Notes under the pieces: generated by a model
Databases searched by the model: none
What the model was told of the DNA's origin: nothing
The model's input: only the letters and a program-made list of their open reading frames with translations
Translations under genes and position numbers: made by a program
Source of the DNA: Clostridiaceae bacterium
Lineage (GTDB): Bacteria; Bacillota; Clostridia; Oscillospirales; Acutalibacteraceae
Reading direction: 5' to 3'
NCBI GenBank assembly: GCA_904501755.1
Contig: CAJGBV010000002.1
Coordinates: 1-64,000 of the forward strand
DNA: 64,000 bases
In this document: positions 51,397-60,818 of the stretch, one piece after another
How the letters are laid out: every line of letters starts with the position of its first letter
Position numbering within the stretch: the stretch's first letter is position 1

Positions 51397-52087
51397 GGTT
51401 TTTGATGAAAACTACGCTGAAATTATGAATAATATTGCTGCTTCGGCTATAAAAAGCGGAAGAAAACCTGAAGAAGTTATACTTCTCGCTGCAGTAAAAA
51501 CTGTATCTACCGAGCTTATAAACTATGCTATTGAGAAAGGTATCAAGGTTATTGGTGATAACAGGGTGCAGGAACTCGTTTCAAAGGAGCAAGACATTAC
51601 TCTTCCCGTTGAGAAACATTTTATAGGTCACTTGCAAACCAATAAGGTTAAGTATATTGTGGGTAGGGTTTCACTTATTGAATCTGTTGATAGTGTAAGA
51701 CTTGCAACTATGATATCAAAACAAAGTGAAAAGCTTAATGTTGTTACCGATATTCTTCTTGAAGTAAATATAGGCGAAGAAGAAAACAAATCGGGATTTA
51801 AGATTGATGAGGTTTTAGAATGCCTTACTGAAATTTCCAAACTTGGCGGAATTAGGATAAAAGGTTTAATGGCAATTCCACCAATTTGTACCGATTGTGA
51901 AGAAAATCGCAAATATTTTACAAAAATGTCACAACTGTTTATTGACATAAGGGATAAAAAAATAGATAATGTATATATGGAAATTCTGTCAATGGGTATG
52001 TCTGATGATTACGAAACCGCAATTGAATGTGGTTCTACACAGGTAAGAATTGGGACATTGCTTTTCGGCAGACGAAATTATGTATAA
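51374..52087 (+). CDS. YggS family PLP homeostasis protein
   Basis: The 237-residue protein is a PLP-binding protein (PLPBP/YggS/YlmE) with an alanine-racemase-like barrel. PLP-Lys is in ILLAAVKTVS (about 38-47), then GDNRVQEL, HFIGHLQTNKVKYI, LLEVNIGEEENKSGF and LSMGMSDDYETAIECGSTQVRIGT. It keeps vitamin B6 and amino-acid pools in balance rather than catalysing a known reaction. It overlaps the HlyD-like gene by 23 bases and precedes sepF, as ylmE precedes sepF (ylmF) in Bacillus. Confidence 0.94.
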   Translation: MKEKSLTEVFDENYAEIMNNIAASAIKSGRKPEEVILLAAVKTVSTELINYAIEKGIKVIGDNRVQELVSKEQDITLPVEKHFIGHLQTNKVKYIVGRVSLIESVDSVRLATMISKQSEKLNVVTDILLEVNIGEEENKSGFKIDEVLECLTEISKLGGIRIKGLMAIPPICTDCEENRKYFTKMSQLFIDIRDKKIDNVYMEILSMGMSDDYETAIECGSTQVRIGTLLFGRRNYV

Positions 52088-52105
52088 AAAAAGGAGAAAT
52101 TAAAA

Positions 52106-52552
52106 ATGAGTTTATGGGATGGTATTAAAAACATTATGAATGTTTCTGATGATGAATATGAGGATGAAGTGGTTGAAAAAGAAACTGACATTGATTATTC
52201 TGAGCCTGTGAAAAAAGAACCGAAAAGAGAAACTGTTAAAGCAGAACGTAAAAATTCAAAAACTGTGCCCTTTAGCAGTGGTAATATGCAGCTTGTACTT
52301 GTTAAGCCTGAGCGTTTTGATGATGTTACGGATATTGCTGACCAGTACTGTGCCAAGAAGACAGTAGTTCTTAATCTTGAAAAGGCTGACCGCGATTTAT
52401 CCCGTCGTATTATTGACTTCTTTATGGGTGTTGCTTATGCTAAAAACGGTACCCTAAAAAAAGCTGCACACAATACCTTTGTTATCGCTCCTGCCGATGT
52501 TGATGTTAACGGCGAAGTGTTTGTAGAGGATTACAGCGATAGCTCTTATTAA
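52106..52552 (+). CDS. sepF: Cell division protein SepF
   Basis: SepF ties FtsZ filaments to the membrane. The 148-residue protein has an N-terminal amphipathic membrane anchor (MSLWDGIKNIMNV), an acidic/basic linker, and the C-terminal core VVLNLEKADRDLSRRIIDFFMGVAYAKNG (about 90-118), the SepF dimer and FtsZ-binding region. AAGGAGAA precedes the ATG. The stop overlaps the ylmH start. Confidence 0.95.
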   Translation: MSLWDGIKNIMNVSDDEYEDEVVEKETDIDYSEPVKKEPKRETVKAERKNSKTVPFSSGNMQLVLVKPERFDDVTDIADQYCAKKTVVLNLEKADRDLSRRIIDFFMGVAYAKNGTLKKAAHNTFVIAPADVDVNGEVFVEDYSDSSY

Positions 52553-53292
52553 TGGATACTCAGCTTCTGTCTGCAAGGATATGTGACGCCTTGCGGCTAA
52601 GGGATACCACCGATATGTTTAAATCAGTGGGATTTCTTAGTGAGAGTGAAAGGGATTTCGTTTCGTTACTCGGTGAGCTAAGTGGTGAGAAATACGCCTT
52701 TTGGGGTGGGTATGAAGATGCCCAGAGAGTGTTTTTTATTGCGCTTCCTAATTGGTGCGATGATATTGCTCAGACCGGCATAGTACAAGGCATTACATTT
52801 ACTTATAGAGAGTGCGACAGACTTACTCATCGTGATTTTCTTGGCACATTAATGGCTTTGGGAATTACCCGTGAGTGTGTGGGAGATATACTTTGTGAAG
52901 AAGGCAGAACAGTTGTCTTTGTTGCCGACAGTGTTGCTGACTATGTCATTTCTCAAATTGACAAGGTGGGCGGTGTCGGAGTTTGTGCACAAGGTGGTTT
53001 TTCTTTACCCCTTCCGCAGACTTCTGTACTTAAAGAGGGAAGTGCTACCATAGCTTCCTTAAGACTTGACAGCGTTGTTGCAGCATTGCTTTGTACCTCA
53101 CGAGAAAAAGCGAAGGAAATTATACTTGATAAAAGGGTTTCGGTTAATGGTGCTGTTATAGATAAAATAACTTATGAACCCAATAATACTGCTAAAATTT
53201 CCGTTAGGGGAGTGGGCAGATTTATACTTAGCGAAACCTCAACCGTTACTAAAAAAGGCAGAATTATACTAAAGTATTTAAAATATGTGTAG
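52552..53292 (+). CDS. ylmH: YlmH family RNA-binding protein (S4 domain)
   Basis: The 246-residue protein has the YlmH N-terminal and middle domains (GGYEDAQRVFFIALPNW, LTHRDFLGTLMALGITRECVGDI) and a C-terminal S4 domain (LRLDSVVAALLCTSREKAKEIILDKRVSVNGAVI, about 167-200). YlmH proteins bind ribosomes or 50S-tRNA complexes and are encoded in division clusters next to sepF. DivIVA normally follows but lspA follows here. Starts within the sepF stop (TAATGG). Confidence 0.9.
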   Translation: MDTQLLSARICDALRLRDTTDMFKSVGFLSESERDFVSLLGELSGEKYAFWGGYEDAQRVFFIALPNWCDDIAQTGIVQGITFTYRECDRLTHRDFLGTLMALGITRECVGDILCEEGRTVVFVADSVADYVISQIDKVGGVGVCAQGGFSLPLPQTSVLKEGSATIASLRLDSVVAALLCTSREKAKEIILDKRVSVNGAVIDKITYEPNNTAKISVRGVGRFILSETSTVTKKGRIILKYLKYV

Positions 53293-53303
53293 GGAGATAA
53301 ATT

Positions 53304-53795
53304 ATGTTTAGTTGTATACTCGCAATTATTACCGGAGTAATTCTTTTAGTTGCTGACCAAGTAACAAAATATATTGTTGTTCAGACTTTACCTCTTGGTG
53401 CAAATGCTGATTTTATACCCGGACTTATTGGTTTCTGGCATATTCACAATAAAGGTGGAGCATGGGGCTTTCTTGATGGCTATACTTGGATTTTATTGTC
53501 TGTTACCATTATTGTTATGATTATCTGCTTTGCTATGATTTTAAAACACGGTGTAAAGAATAAGCTTTTGTTCTGGGCAATTACACTTGTCCTTTCGGGT
53601 GGTATCGGCAATCTTATTGACAGAGTATTTAATTCGGGTGAGGTTGTGGATTTTCTTCATTTAGAATTTATTGATTTCCCTGTTTTTAATGTTGCTGACT
53701 GCTCTATAGTTATTGGTGCAGGTTTGCTTGTTGTTTACTTTGTGGTTGATTTAATCAAAGAACGCAGGATGAACAGTGTAAATGCAGATAATTGA
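53304..53795 (+). CDS. lspA: Lipoprotein signal peptidase (signal peptidase II)
   Basis: LspA cuts prolipoprotein signal peptides after lipidation. The 163-residue protein has four membrane helices and both catalytic Asp motifs: GGIGNLIDRVFNSGEVVDF (about 111-129) and VFNVADCSIVIG (about 136-147). AGGGAGA precedes the ATG. The end overlaps rluD by 14 bases, the usual lspA-rluD pair. Confidence 0.95.
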   Translation: MFSCILAIITGVILLVADQVTKYIVVQTLPLGANADFIPGLIGFWHIHNKGGAWGFLDGYTWILLSVTIIVMIICFAMILKHGVKNKLLFWAITLVLSGGIGNLIDRVFNSGEVVDFLHLEFIDFPVFNVADCSIVIGAGLLVVYFVVDLIKERRMNSVNADN

Positions 53796-54693
53796 AAAAA
53801 CATACATTGGTGAAGAATGTCGTCTTGATGTAGTGACGGCTCAGCTTGCCGAAATTACCCGTTCCTATGCCGTTAAATTAATTGCTGACGGTAATGTTTG
53901 TGTGAATTCAAGGGTTGTTTCTAAAAATACAAAAATTAAAGAAAATGATGTTATCACTATAAATATTCCTGAGCCTGTCAGTGATGAGGCATTACCAGAA
54001 AACATTCCTCTTGATATTGTTTATGAGGACTCTGATTTGTTGGTTGTAAATAAACCCAAAGGTATGGTTGTTCATCCGGCTGCAGGTCAGCAAAACGGTA
54101 CCCTTGTTAACGCTCTGCTGTATCACTGTAAGGGCAGTCTTTCGGGTATCGGCGGTGTAAGCCGTCCCGGTATTGTTCATAGAATTGATAAGGATACAAG
54201 TGGACTGCTTATTGTTGCCAAGAATGATAGTTCCCATAACTTTCTTGCTTCACAGATTAAGGAACATTCCTTTACAAGAGAGTACGAGGCTGTTGTGTAC
54301 GGCAATGTAAAAAATGATAAAGGTACTGTTAATGCACCTATTGGCAGACATCCCGTTAAGCGTAAACAAATGGCGGTTACTCCTGTAAATTCACGTGATG
54401 CAACCACTCATTATGAGGTAATTAACAGATATAACGGCTTTACTTATTTGCGACTTCGTCTTGAAACAGGAAGAACTCATCAGATAAGGGTTCATATGTC
54501 TTATATAGGTTATCCTCTTGCAGGTGATGAGGTTTACGGGCCTAAAAAGGTTATTAAAGAACTGGGCGGTCAATGTCTACATGCAAGAAAAATAGGATTT
54601 ATACATCCATCCACAAAGGAATATATGGAATTTACCAGTGAACTTCCTTTGTACTTTAAAGATTTTTTGGAGGAAATTGGTAATGAAATTTAA
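53782..54693 (+). CDS. rluD: RluA/RluD family 23S rRNA pseudouridine synthase
   Basis: The 303-residue protein has an N-terminal S4 domain (about 13-60) and the RluA-type catalytic core with IVHRIDKDTSGLLIVAKN (about 132-149), where the Asp of HRIDKDTSG is the nucleophile. ETGRTHQIRVHMSYIGYPLAGD follows near the C terminus. Specificity for U1911/1915/1917 is inferred from operon position after lspA. Confidence 0.93.
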   Translation: MQIIEKTYIGEECRLDVVTAQLAEITRSYAVKLIADGNVCVNSRVVSKNTKIKENDVITINIPEPVSDEALPENIPLDIVYEDSDLLVVNKPKGMVVHPAAGQQNGTLVNALLYHCKGSLSGIGGVSRPGIVHRIDKDTSGLLIVAKNDSSHNFLASQIKEHSFTREYEAVVYGNVKNDKGTVNAPIGRHPVKRKQMAVTPVNSRDATTHYEVINRYNGFTYLRLRLETGRTHQIRVHMSYIGYPLAGDEVYGPKKVIKELGGQCLHARKIGFIHPSTKEYMEFTSELPLYFKDFLEEIGNEI

Positions 54694-55510
54694 AGACTGT
54701 CTTTTGGTTTCCGATATAGACGGAACCTTAATGGAGCGTGGGAAAATAAGTCACCGTAACTTTGAGGCAATTGATGAATTTGTGTCACAGGGCGGTACCT
54801 TTTGTATTGCTACGGGCAGATGTACCTCTGCCATTGAACATATAGTTTGTGAATTTAAGCACCTTACTCATTCAATTGTTTATAACGGTGGAACAATTTA
54901 CGATTATACTGTTGATAAACCTGTTTTTGAAACATATCTTTCCGAAGAGGATAAAACATTTTTTAACTTTCTCCTTGAAAAAATTCCTGATATGGGTGTT
55001 GAGGTTTATTGCGGTAAAGATGTTTATTTGCTCAATTACAGCAAGGCATGTCAGGTTCACTGTGACTATGAGCATTTAAAACCAAAAATCGTTACATACG
55101 ATGAAATAAGCCATCTTAAATGGAATAAGGCTATGTGTTTTTATTATGCAGGCTTTGATGAAAACAAAATTGAACAGGTTATAAGTGAGTTTGAATTTGT
55201 TAATTCAAGCTTCACCAAGGCGGCATTTGAGCTGGATGGTATTTATTACCGTGGTTATGAGCAGCTACCCCGTGGTGCTCACAAAGGCTTTGCATTAAAA
55301 AAACTGAGTGAGCTTTTGGGGATCCCTGAGGGGAAAACCTTTTCTATAGGGGATTATTACAATGATGTAGAGATGCTAAATGCTGCAGATATTTCATCCT
55401 GTCCCAGCGGTAGCCCCCAGGAGATAAAAGATTGTGTCGATTTTGTCGGAGGACCTTGTGCCAATGGTGCAGTTGCCGACTTTGTTGAATATTTAAAAAC
55501 GGCGATTTAA
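54683..55510 (+). CDS. Cof-type HAD hydrolase
   Basis: The 275-residue protein is a HAD phosphatase of the Cof/YbjI type with a C2 cap. Motif I is VSDIDGTLME (about 9-18), motif II ATGRCTS, and motif IV IGDYYNDVEMLNAA (about 220-233). Substrates of this group are sugar phosphates, FMN, PLP or others, and cannot be told here. ATG 54683 has TTGGAGG upstream inside rluD and gives the DIDGT near the N terminus. Confidence 0.88.
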   Translation: MKFKDCLLVSDIDGTLMERGKISHRNFEAIDEFVSQGGTFCIATGRCTSAIEHIVCEFKHLTHSIVYNGGTIYDYTVDKPVFETYLSEEDKTFFNFLLEKIPDMGVEVYCGKDVYLLNYSKACQVHCDYEHLKPKIVTYDEISHLKWNKAMCFYYAGFDENKIEQVISEFEFVNSSFTKAAFELDGIYYRGYEQLPRGAHKGFALKKLSELLGIPEGKTFSIGDYYNDVEMLNAADISSCPSGSPQEIKDCVDFVGGPCANGAVADFVEYLKTAI

Positions 55511-55535
55511 TCGTCATAACGAAAGGAAGCATATA

Positions 55536-56372
55536 ATGGACTGTGTAACAAAAAAAGAACTTCAGCACATTGCCAACAATGTCAGAATCGGTATCATTGA
55601 GGGTGTATACGGCGCTAAAGCGGGTCATCCGGGTGGCTCTCTATCATGTGCCGATATTCTCACATATCTTTATTTTAAAGAGATGAATATCGACCCCAAG
55701 GACCCAAAGAAAGCTGATAGAGACCGTCTTGTACTGTCAAAGGGACATGCTGCCCCTGCACTTTATTCCGTACTTGCTAACAGAGGATATTTCTCTGTAG
55801 ATGAGTTGCCTACATTACGTCATATTGACTCACGTCTTCAGGGACATCCCGATATGAAGAATATACCCGGTGTTGATATGTCATCCGGCTCTCTTGGTCA
55901 GGGTATATCTGCTGCTGTAGGTATGGCTCTTTCCTCTAAGCACTTTGGGGATAATTTCCGTGTATTTACTATTCTTGGTGATGGTGAATGTGAAGAGGGA
56001 CAGGTTTGGGAGGCTGCTATGTTTGCCGCTAATAAGGGTCTTAACAACCTTGTAGCATTTGTTGATTTTAATAATCTCCAGATTGACGGTAGCTGTGATG
56101 AGGTGAATTCTCCCTGTCCTATAGATAAAAAGTTTGAAGCTTTTAATTGGAATGTAGCTGTTATTGACGGTCACGATTTTGATGAAATTGAAGCAGCTCT
56201 CGAAAAAGCAAAAGCTTCTGATAAGCCTTTCTGTATTGTTGCAAAAACAACAAAGGGTAAGGGTGTATCTTACATGGAGAATAACTGTGGTTGGCACGGT
56301 AAGGCTCCAGGAACAGAAGATTATGAAACCGCTATCAAAGAATTAACCGCTATCGGTGAGTCTTTGAAATAA
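55536..56372 (+). CDS. Transketolase, N-terminal (TPP-binding) subunit
   Basis: Transketolase moves two-carbon units between pentose-phosphate sugars. This 278-residue half carries the thiamine-diphosphate motif GDGECEEGQVWEAAMFAANKGLNNLVAFVDFNN (Gly-Asp-Gly to Asn-Asn, starting near residue 148), preceded by the GHPGGSLS and KGHAAPALY segments. The C-terminal subunit is a separate gene 20 bases downstream, the split form common in Clostridia and archaea. AAAGGAAG precedes the ATG. Confidence 0.94.
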   Translation: MDCVTKKELQHIANNVRIGIIEGVYGAKAGHPGGSLSCADILTYLYFKEMNIDPKDPKKADRDRLVLSKGHAAPALYSVLANRGYFSVDELPTLRHIDSRLQGHPDMKNIPGVDMSSGSLGQGISAAVGMALSSKHFGDNFRVFTILGDGECEEGQVWEAAMFAANKGLNNLVAFVDFNNLQIDGSCDEVNSPCPIDKKFEAFNWNVAVIDGHDFDEIEAALEKAKASDKPFCIVAKTTKGKGVSYMENNCGWHGKAPGTEDYETAIKELTAIGESLK

Positions 56373-56391
56373 GGCAGAATAGGAGAAAATT

Positions 56392-57336
56392 ATGGCAGAA
56401 GTAATTAAAAAGGCTACAAGAGATGGCTATTGTGCCGGTCTTTTAAAGCTTGCTGAAAAATATGATGATTTTGTTGTTTTAGATGCTGACCTTGCAGAAG
56501 CAACTAAAACAGTTGTTTTCAAAAAACAGTATCCTGAAAGATTTTATGATTGTGGTATTGCTGAGCAGAATATGGTAAGTATTGCCGCAGGTATTGCTGC
56601 AACAGGTAAAAAGGTTTTCTGTTCTTCTTTTGCAATGTTTGCTGCAGGCAGAGCTTTTGAACAGGTAAGAAATGCTGTTTGCTATCCTCATCTTAATGTT
56701 ATTATCGGTGCTACACATGCAGGTATTTCTGTAGGTGAAGATGGCGCAACACATCAGTGCTGTGAGGATATTGCGCTTATGCGTACACTTCCCGGTATGA
56801 CAATTATCAATCCTGCCGATACTGTTGAAACCGAAAAGGCTCTTGAGGCAGCATATAATCATGACGGTCCTGTTTATATGCGTTTCGGTCGTCTTGCTGT
56901 TCCTGTGATTTTTGATGAGGATTATAAGTTTGAAATCGGCAAGGGTGTTGAGCTAAAAGAGGGCAATGATGTAACCATTATTGCTACAGGTCTTATGGTA
57001 AATGAGGCACTTATTGCTCACGATTTACTTAAGGAAGAGGGAATCAATGCCCGTATAATCAATATGGCAACCATTAAGCCTCTTGATACTGAAATCGTGC
57101 TTAAGGCTGCTAAGGAAACAGGTGCTATTGTAACTGCAGAAGAACATTCTGTTATCGGCGGTCTTGGTTCTGCCGTTGCTGAATATCTTGCTGAAACTTG
57201 TCCTACTCCTGTTGTTAAGCTCGGTGTTTATGATAAGTTCGGTCAGTCAGGCCCTGCAAATGAGCTTCTCGACCTTTACGGACTTCGTGGTAAGGACATA
57301 GCTGAAAAAGCTAAAAAAGCTATTGCATTAAAATAA
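56392..57336 (+). CDS. Transketolase, C-terminal subunit
   Basis: The 314-residue protein contains the pyrimidine-binding domain (DLAEATKT, CGIAEQNMVSIAAGIAATGKKVF with the conserved Glu) and the transketolase C-terminal domain (about 190-310, TIIATGLMVNEAL to EEHSVIGGLGSAVAE). It pairs with the preceding TPP-binding subunit to form one active site. TAGGAGA precedes the ATG, and a strong terminator follows. Confidence 0.94.
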   Translation: MAEVIKKATRDGYCAGLLKLAEKYDDFVVLDADLAEATKTVVFKKQYPERFYDCGIAEQNMVSIAAGIAATGKKVFCSSFAMFAAGRAFEQVRNAVCYPHLNVIIGATHAGISVGEDGATHQCCEDIALMRTLPGMTIINPADTVETEKALEAAYNHDGPVYMRFGRLAVPVIFDEDYKFEIGKGVELKEGNDVTIIATGLMVNEALIAHDLLKEEGINARIINMATIKPLDTEIVLKAAKETGAIVTAEEHSVIGGLGSAVAEYLAETCPTPVVKLGVYDKFGQSGPANELLDLYGLRGKDIAEKAKKAIALK

Positions 57337-57352
57337 TTATAATTTAATGATT

Positions 57353-57385
57353 AGAACCCCAAAAGTATTTAACTTTTGGGGTTCT
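57353..57385. terminator. Bidirectional terminator after transketolase
   Basis: AGAACCCCAAAAGT (57353-57366) pairs with ACTTTTGGGGTTCT (57372-57385), a 14-bp perfect stem followed by T-run, between convergent genes. Confidence 0.88.
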
Positions 57386-57390
57386 GTTTT

Positions 57391-58284
57391 TTATCGCTTG
57401 ATAATTTTATGTTGTGTTATAATATTTCTTTTTTCGTTAGTAAAGGCAAGCAATACGGCATTTTCTGCTATTTGCCTTGTGTTAGTATCAACCGAATCTA
57501 TGGGAAGCTTTAATTTATCAATTAAGGATAGGTTGTCAAAGCCCATAATCTTTACTTCCTTATTAACTGTATAAACATAAAGCGCATAATGGTCAGATGA
57601 ACACAGGACCGCTGTATCAGGACTGTAAACAGGCTTTATATCCTTGTGTTTTGTTATAACGGTATAATCCTTTGCTACCGATAAAAAACCCTCATATCGT
57701 CTTTTTTGGGCATAAGCGTTTTCGTAACTGAGAGCAGGAGAAAAGTATACAATATGCTTATAGCTTTTTTGAAGATACTCTGTTGCCTGTTTCATAGCAA
57801 GAAAATCATCGATTCCCACATAGGTATTTTGAGTTGTTTGGTTTAATATCTGAATAACAGGAATATCAAGTTGAGAAATGTATGTTGAAAACTGACAGTC
57901 ACCGTTTACAGAGGCAAGTATAATGGCATCTACTCCCGAAGCATACATTTTCCTGATACACTTAATTTCTTCCTCTTGGTTATAGTGGGTGAACATTATA
58001 AGGGTAGTAAAGCCTTTTTCCTTTGCACATTCTTCAATATCGGTTATAAGCCTTGAAAAGAACTGATTGTTAAGGTCAAAAAGAATTACTCCAAGGGTTT
58101 TGATGGGACGTACCTTACTGTTGCCGTTATTCGACCTGAAACCATATTTCTTGGCTGTGTCCAGTATTCTTTTTCGAGTTGCCTCACTTATGTCACTTCT
58201 GCCGTTAAGGGCTCTGTCAACGGTTCCTTGGGATACATTGCAGAGCCTTGCCAGTTCCTGCTGAGTTATCTTTAAATGATTCAT
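57391..58284 (-). CDS. LacI family transcriptional regulator
   Basis: The 297-residue protein has the LacI helix-turn-helix and hinge helix at the N terminus (ITQQELARLCNVSQGTVDRALNGRSDISEATRKRILDTA in order), followed by a periplasmic-binding-like sugar domain beginning TLGVILFDLNNQFFS. It starts within the stop codon of the GH116 gene (4-base overlap), so it is the second gene of that operon and probably represses it. A palindromic operator lies at the operon promoter. The inducer is likely a glucoside-derived sugar. Confidence 0.92.
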   Translation of the reverse strand: MNHLKITQQELARLCNVSQGTVDRALNGRSDISEATRKRILDTAKKYGFRSNNGNSKVRPIKTLGVILFDLNNQFFSRLITDIEECAKEKGFTTLIMFTHYNQEEEIKCIRKMYASGVDAIILASVNGDCQFSTYISQLDIPVIQILNQTTQNTYVGIDDFLAMKQATEYLQKSYKHIVYFSPALSYENAYAQKRRYEGFLSVAKDYTVITKHKDIKPVYSPDTAVLCSSDHYALYVYTVNKEVKIMGFDNLSLIDKLKLPIDSVDTNTRQIAENAVLLAFTNEKRNIITQHKIIKR

Positions 58285-60788
58285 ACCTCTACTGCAATAC
58301 TTTCTTTAACTATTATTTCATCAAAGTAAATAATTGATTCCTTTTCGGTAAAGCTTGTTATTTTGCCGTCAATAATGAGAGTTTTAATGTTATTTAGACC
58401 GCTTTTCAGTGATGAAAGCTTTAACTCACCTGCATTAAGAGAAATGGTTGCTTTGTTATTTTTAAGAGTATACTCACCCCAGCCTGTTCCAAGAGAGAAC
58501 ATACTTCTGAAATTATCTCTGTTTATTATTGGATTAAAGCCGATATATCCCTTTGGAAGATGGAAATCAAAGCCCGAAAAGGCGTTAATAAAGGAGAAGC
58601 TTGCCATTGGTCTTACATAGTTATTACCACATTCGATTTCATTATAAGGATTACGTTTTTTGCCGTCATAACGCTCTCTTACTGCCTTGATTACCTTAAG
58701 AGCTTTATCTATCTTGCCTCTGTAAATAAGCTCTCCTGCAAAGGAATATTCAAAGCCGGTCATCATTTCCTCACAGTAGGGAACAGGGATAAGCGGCTTT
58801 CGGGCGTCCTTGTCATAGCTACAGATAAAAGTTCCTGCCTCGTCATTCATAGCAAAAATTCGCCAAGGGTTAGTGCACTCTCTTATGGAGTTAACGAAAT
58901 TAAGGCTGAACATTGTGTCAAGGGCAGTATCAATCTGCTGACTGTCAAAAATATCTCCAAGGGAGAGAATATCACAGTGCCACTGACCGAGAAGCTGGTC
59001 TATTGAAGAACCCTCACCAATCTGATACTTAATTTCACCTGTTTCATCGTTCCAGTAATTATCAGCACCAAAACGGTCAATTATGCTCTTATCCTCAAGG
59101 TCAATTTTCTGAATAAAATGCTTACCGTTAAAGAGGTTTTCCTTTGTCCATTTCTTGCCGTTTTCAAATAGCTTATCATAGGTTTCCTTAGCAGAAGTAT
59201 CCCCAAGGTAGTCAGCCATTTCACTTGCTGATTTAAGTGCGGCAAGATACATACCCTCAAGCCAGGAGGAAGGACCGAAAAGTTCCATATCAAGAGTGTG
59301 GTGCTGTCTGCCCTCTAATATGCCGTCACCGTCAAGGTCCCATTTATCATAGTTTTCCTCACTTCTTGCAAAGTCAACGGCTCTTTTAATATAATCCCAG
59401 TGTTCCCTAAGCCACTTATCGTCACCGCTTATTTTCCATTCACGGTAGGATTTAATAACCATACCCATAGTACCGTCAAGACAGGGACGGGTATAGCCCT
59501 TGCTTATACCAAGGGGCAGAAGCATTCTGAAGTGGGAAAGACCGCTGTCTTCGGTAGCGTATACAAATTCGTTGTGACGGAGTCCTCTTTCAAGATTTGG
59601 GAACAAGAAACAAAGAGCATAGGCATAGTTATATACATGCTGACAGGTACCCTCACAGGAGCCGTGGTCACTGTAACAACCCTCCCAGCCGTGAAAAGAA
59701 CCATCCTCGTATCTGATAACGGTAGGAGTTTTTAGCACCGACAGGGTAGAGGAAACAGCATCAATAACTACGGGGTCGAGAGTCTGATTATGTAACGCGT
59801 TCTTAAACTGTACGGTCTTTTCTTTAAGGGAATTCCAGTTATTAAGTGAATAAACAGCACTTGCCTGTGAATTCTCCCAAAGCACAGCATAATAGTTTTT
59901 GAAGCTTACAATACTACCGTCTTCCTTGGGCTTGAAATGTGTGTAGTTATGATTAACGGGACTGTTCCAACTTAAAATATAACGAGCCGAGTCACTGCCT
60001 TTTGCCTTAATGCTTTTCTTGACACAAAGGGTACCGTGGTCGTTTTCCTTTTCGTTTAAAGTGTCGTATAAACGGTCTTCAATATCTTTTTCACTGTTAA
60101 AGTTATTCCAGTAGGTAACAATTTTGTCCTGCCATGCTCCTCTGAACCAGTAGGTCTGAACAAGACTGTCCTTTTCCTCACAGGCTATGGTTAAATCGCC
60201 CTCTTCAAAATTTTCTAAGTTTTGATAGTTTTCCTTTTTAAAGGTTAAAAGGCGGTATCCGTCAATTACCTCACATTTATTGCTACCTTTATAAAATGGG
60301 TTTTGACAGGAAAGAGCTACACTGTATTCAATATCCTCATCCGCTTTATTATTAATATCGATTTCAAAAAAGGCGGCAGGAATACTGGAGTTGTCTTCTT
60401 CCAGTGGGATAAAAGGGTTAAAGGCACGAAGTGTTATATCGGCAGGGAAGTTGTCGTCCGAAAAATCAATTTCAGCAATAGGAAACTCACCCTTAAAGGT
60501 ATGATTTTTAAAGTGAGGAAAGCCTGCCATAGTAGCTCCGTCGGCACCACTTCCGTTATTATTGGTGTATTCGGTAAGATTATCACCGTGAAGAACCTTT
60601 GTAATTATACCGTTTTTGGTCTTTGCTTTAATTGCAAAATGAGTAAAACCGTTATAGCTTTTTTTATTTGGTTTATTAAAGATTTCAAATTCTCTCAGTA
60701 CTCCGTTTCCCTGAAGTCCGATAGAGCCAGAGCCGATACCGCCTAGAGGGAAAGATATTTCATTTGTATGTTCGCCTTTGTAAATCAT
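58281..60788 (-). CDS. Glycoside hydrolase family 116 (GBA2-type beta-glucosidase/xylosidase)
   Basis: The 835-residue protein has the GBA2 N-terminal beta-sandwich (ISFPLGGIGSGSIGLQGNGVLREFEIFN, about 9-36) and the DUF608 (alpha/alpha)6 catalytic domain (about 400-780). TLDMELFGPSSWLEG and SSIDQLLGQWHCDI are the regions where the family nucleophile Glu and acid Asp are expected, and EMMTGFEYSFAGELI is another conserved block. GH116 enzymes cleave beta-glucosides, beta-xylosides or N-acetylglucosaminides; the substrate is open. There is no signal peptide, so it is cytoplasmic. ATG 60788 has GTGAGGTG upstream; an earlier in-frame ATG adds an AT-rich leader and is rejected. Confidence 0.9.
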   Translation of the reverse strand: MIYKGEHTNEISFPLGGIGSGSIGLQGNGVLREFEIFNKPNKKSYNGFTHFAIKAKTKNGIITKVLHGDNLTEYTNNNGSGADGATMAGFPHFKNHTFKGEFPIAEIDFSDDNFPADITLRAFNPFIPLEEDNSSIPAAFFEIDINNKADEDIEYSVALSCQNPFYKGSNKCEVIDGYRLLTFKKENYQNLENFEEGDLTIACEEKDSLVQTYWFRGAWQDKIVTYWNNFNSEKDIEDRLYDTLNEKENDHGTLCVKKSIKAKGSDSARYILSWNSPVNHNYTHFKPKEDGSIVSFKNYYAVLWENSQASAVYSLNNWNSLKEKTVQFKNALHNQTLDPVVIDAVSSTLSVLKTPTVIRYEDGSFHGWEGCYSDHGSCEGTCQHVYNYAYALCFLFPNLERGLRHNEFVYATEDSGLSHFRMLLPLGISKGYTRPCLDGTMGMVIKSYREWKISGDDKWLREHWDYIKRAVDFARSEENYDKWDLDGDGILEGRQHHTLDMELFGPSSWLEGMYLAALKSASEMADYLGDTSAKETYDKLFENGKKWTKENLFNGKHFIQKIDLEDKSIIDRFGADNYWNDETGEIKYQIGEGSSIDQLLGQWHCDILSLGDIFDSQQIDTALDTMFSLNFVNSIRECTNPWRIFAMNDEAGTFICSYDKDARKPLIPVPYCEEMMTGFEYSFAGELIYRGKIDKALKVIKAVRERYDGKKRNPYNEIECGNNYVRPMASFSFINAFSGFDFHLPKGYIGFNPIINRDNFRSMFSLGTGWGEYTLKNNKATISLNAGELKLSSLKSGLNNIKTLIIDGKITSFTEKESIIYFDEIIVKESIAVEV

Positions 60789-60818
60789 AAAAAGCACCTC
60801 ACTTATATTATTAATTTT

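Noticed and set aside
58363..59006. Forward frames antisense to the GH116 gene
   Set aside because: They mirror a coding sequence with strong family motifs on the other strand and overlap each other in different frames.
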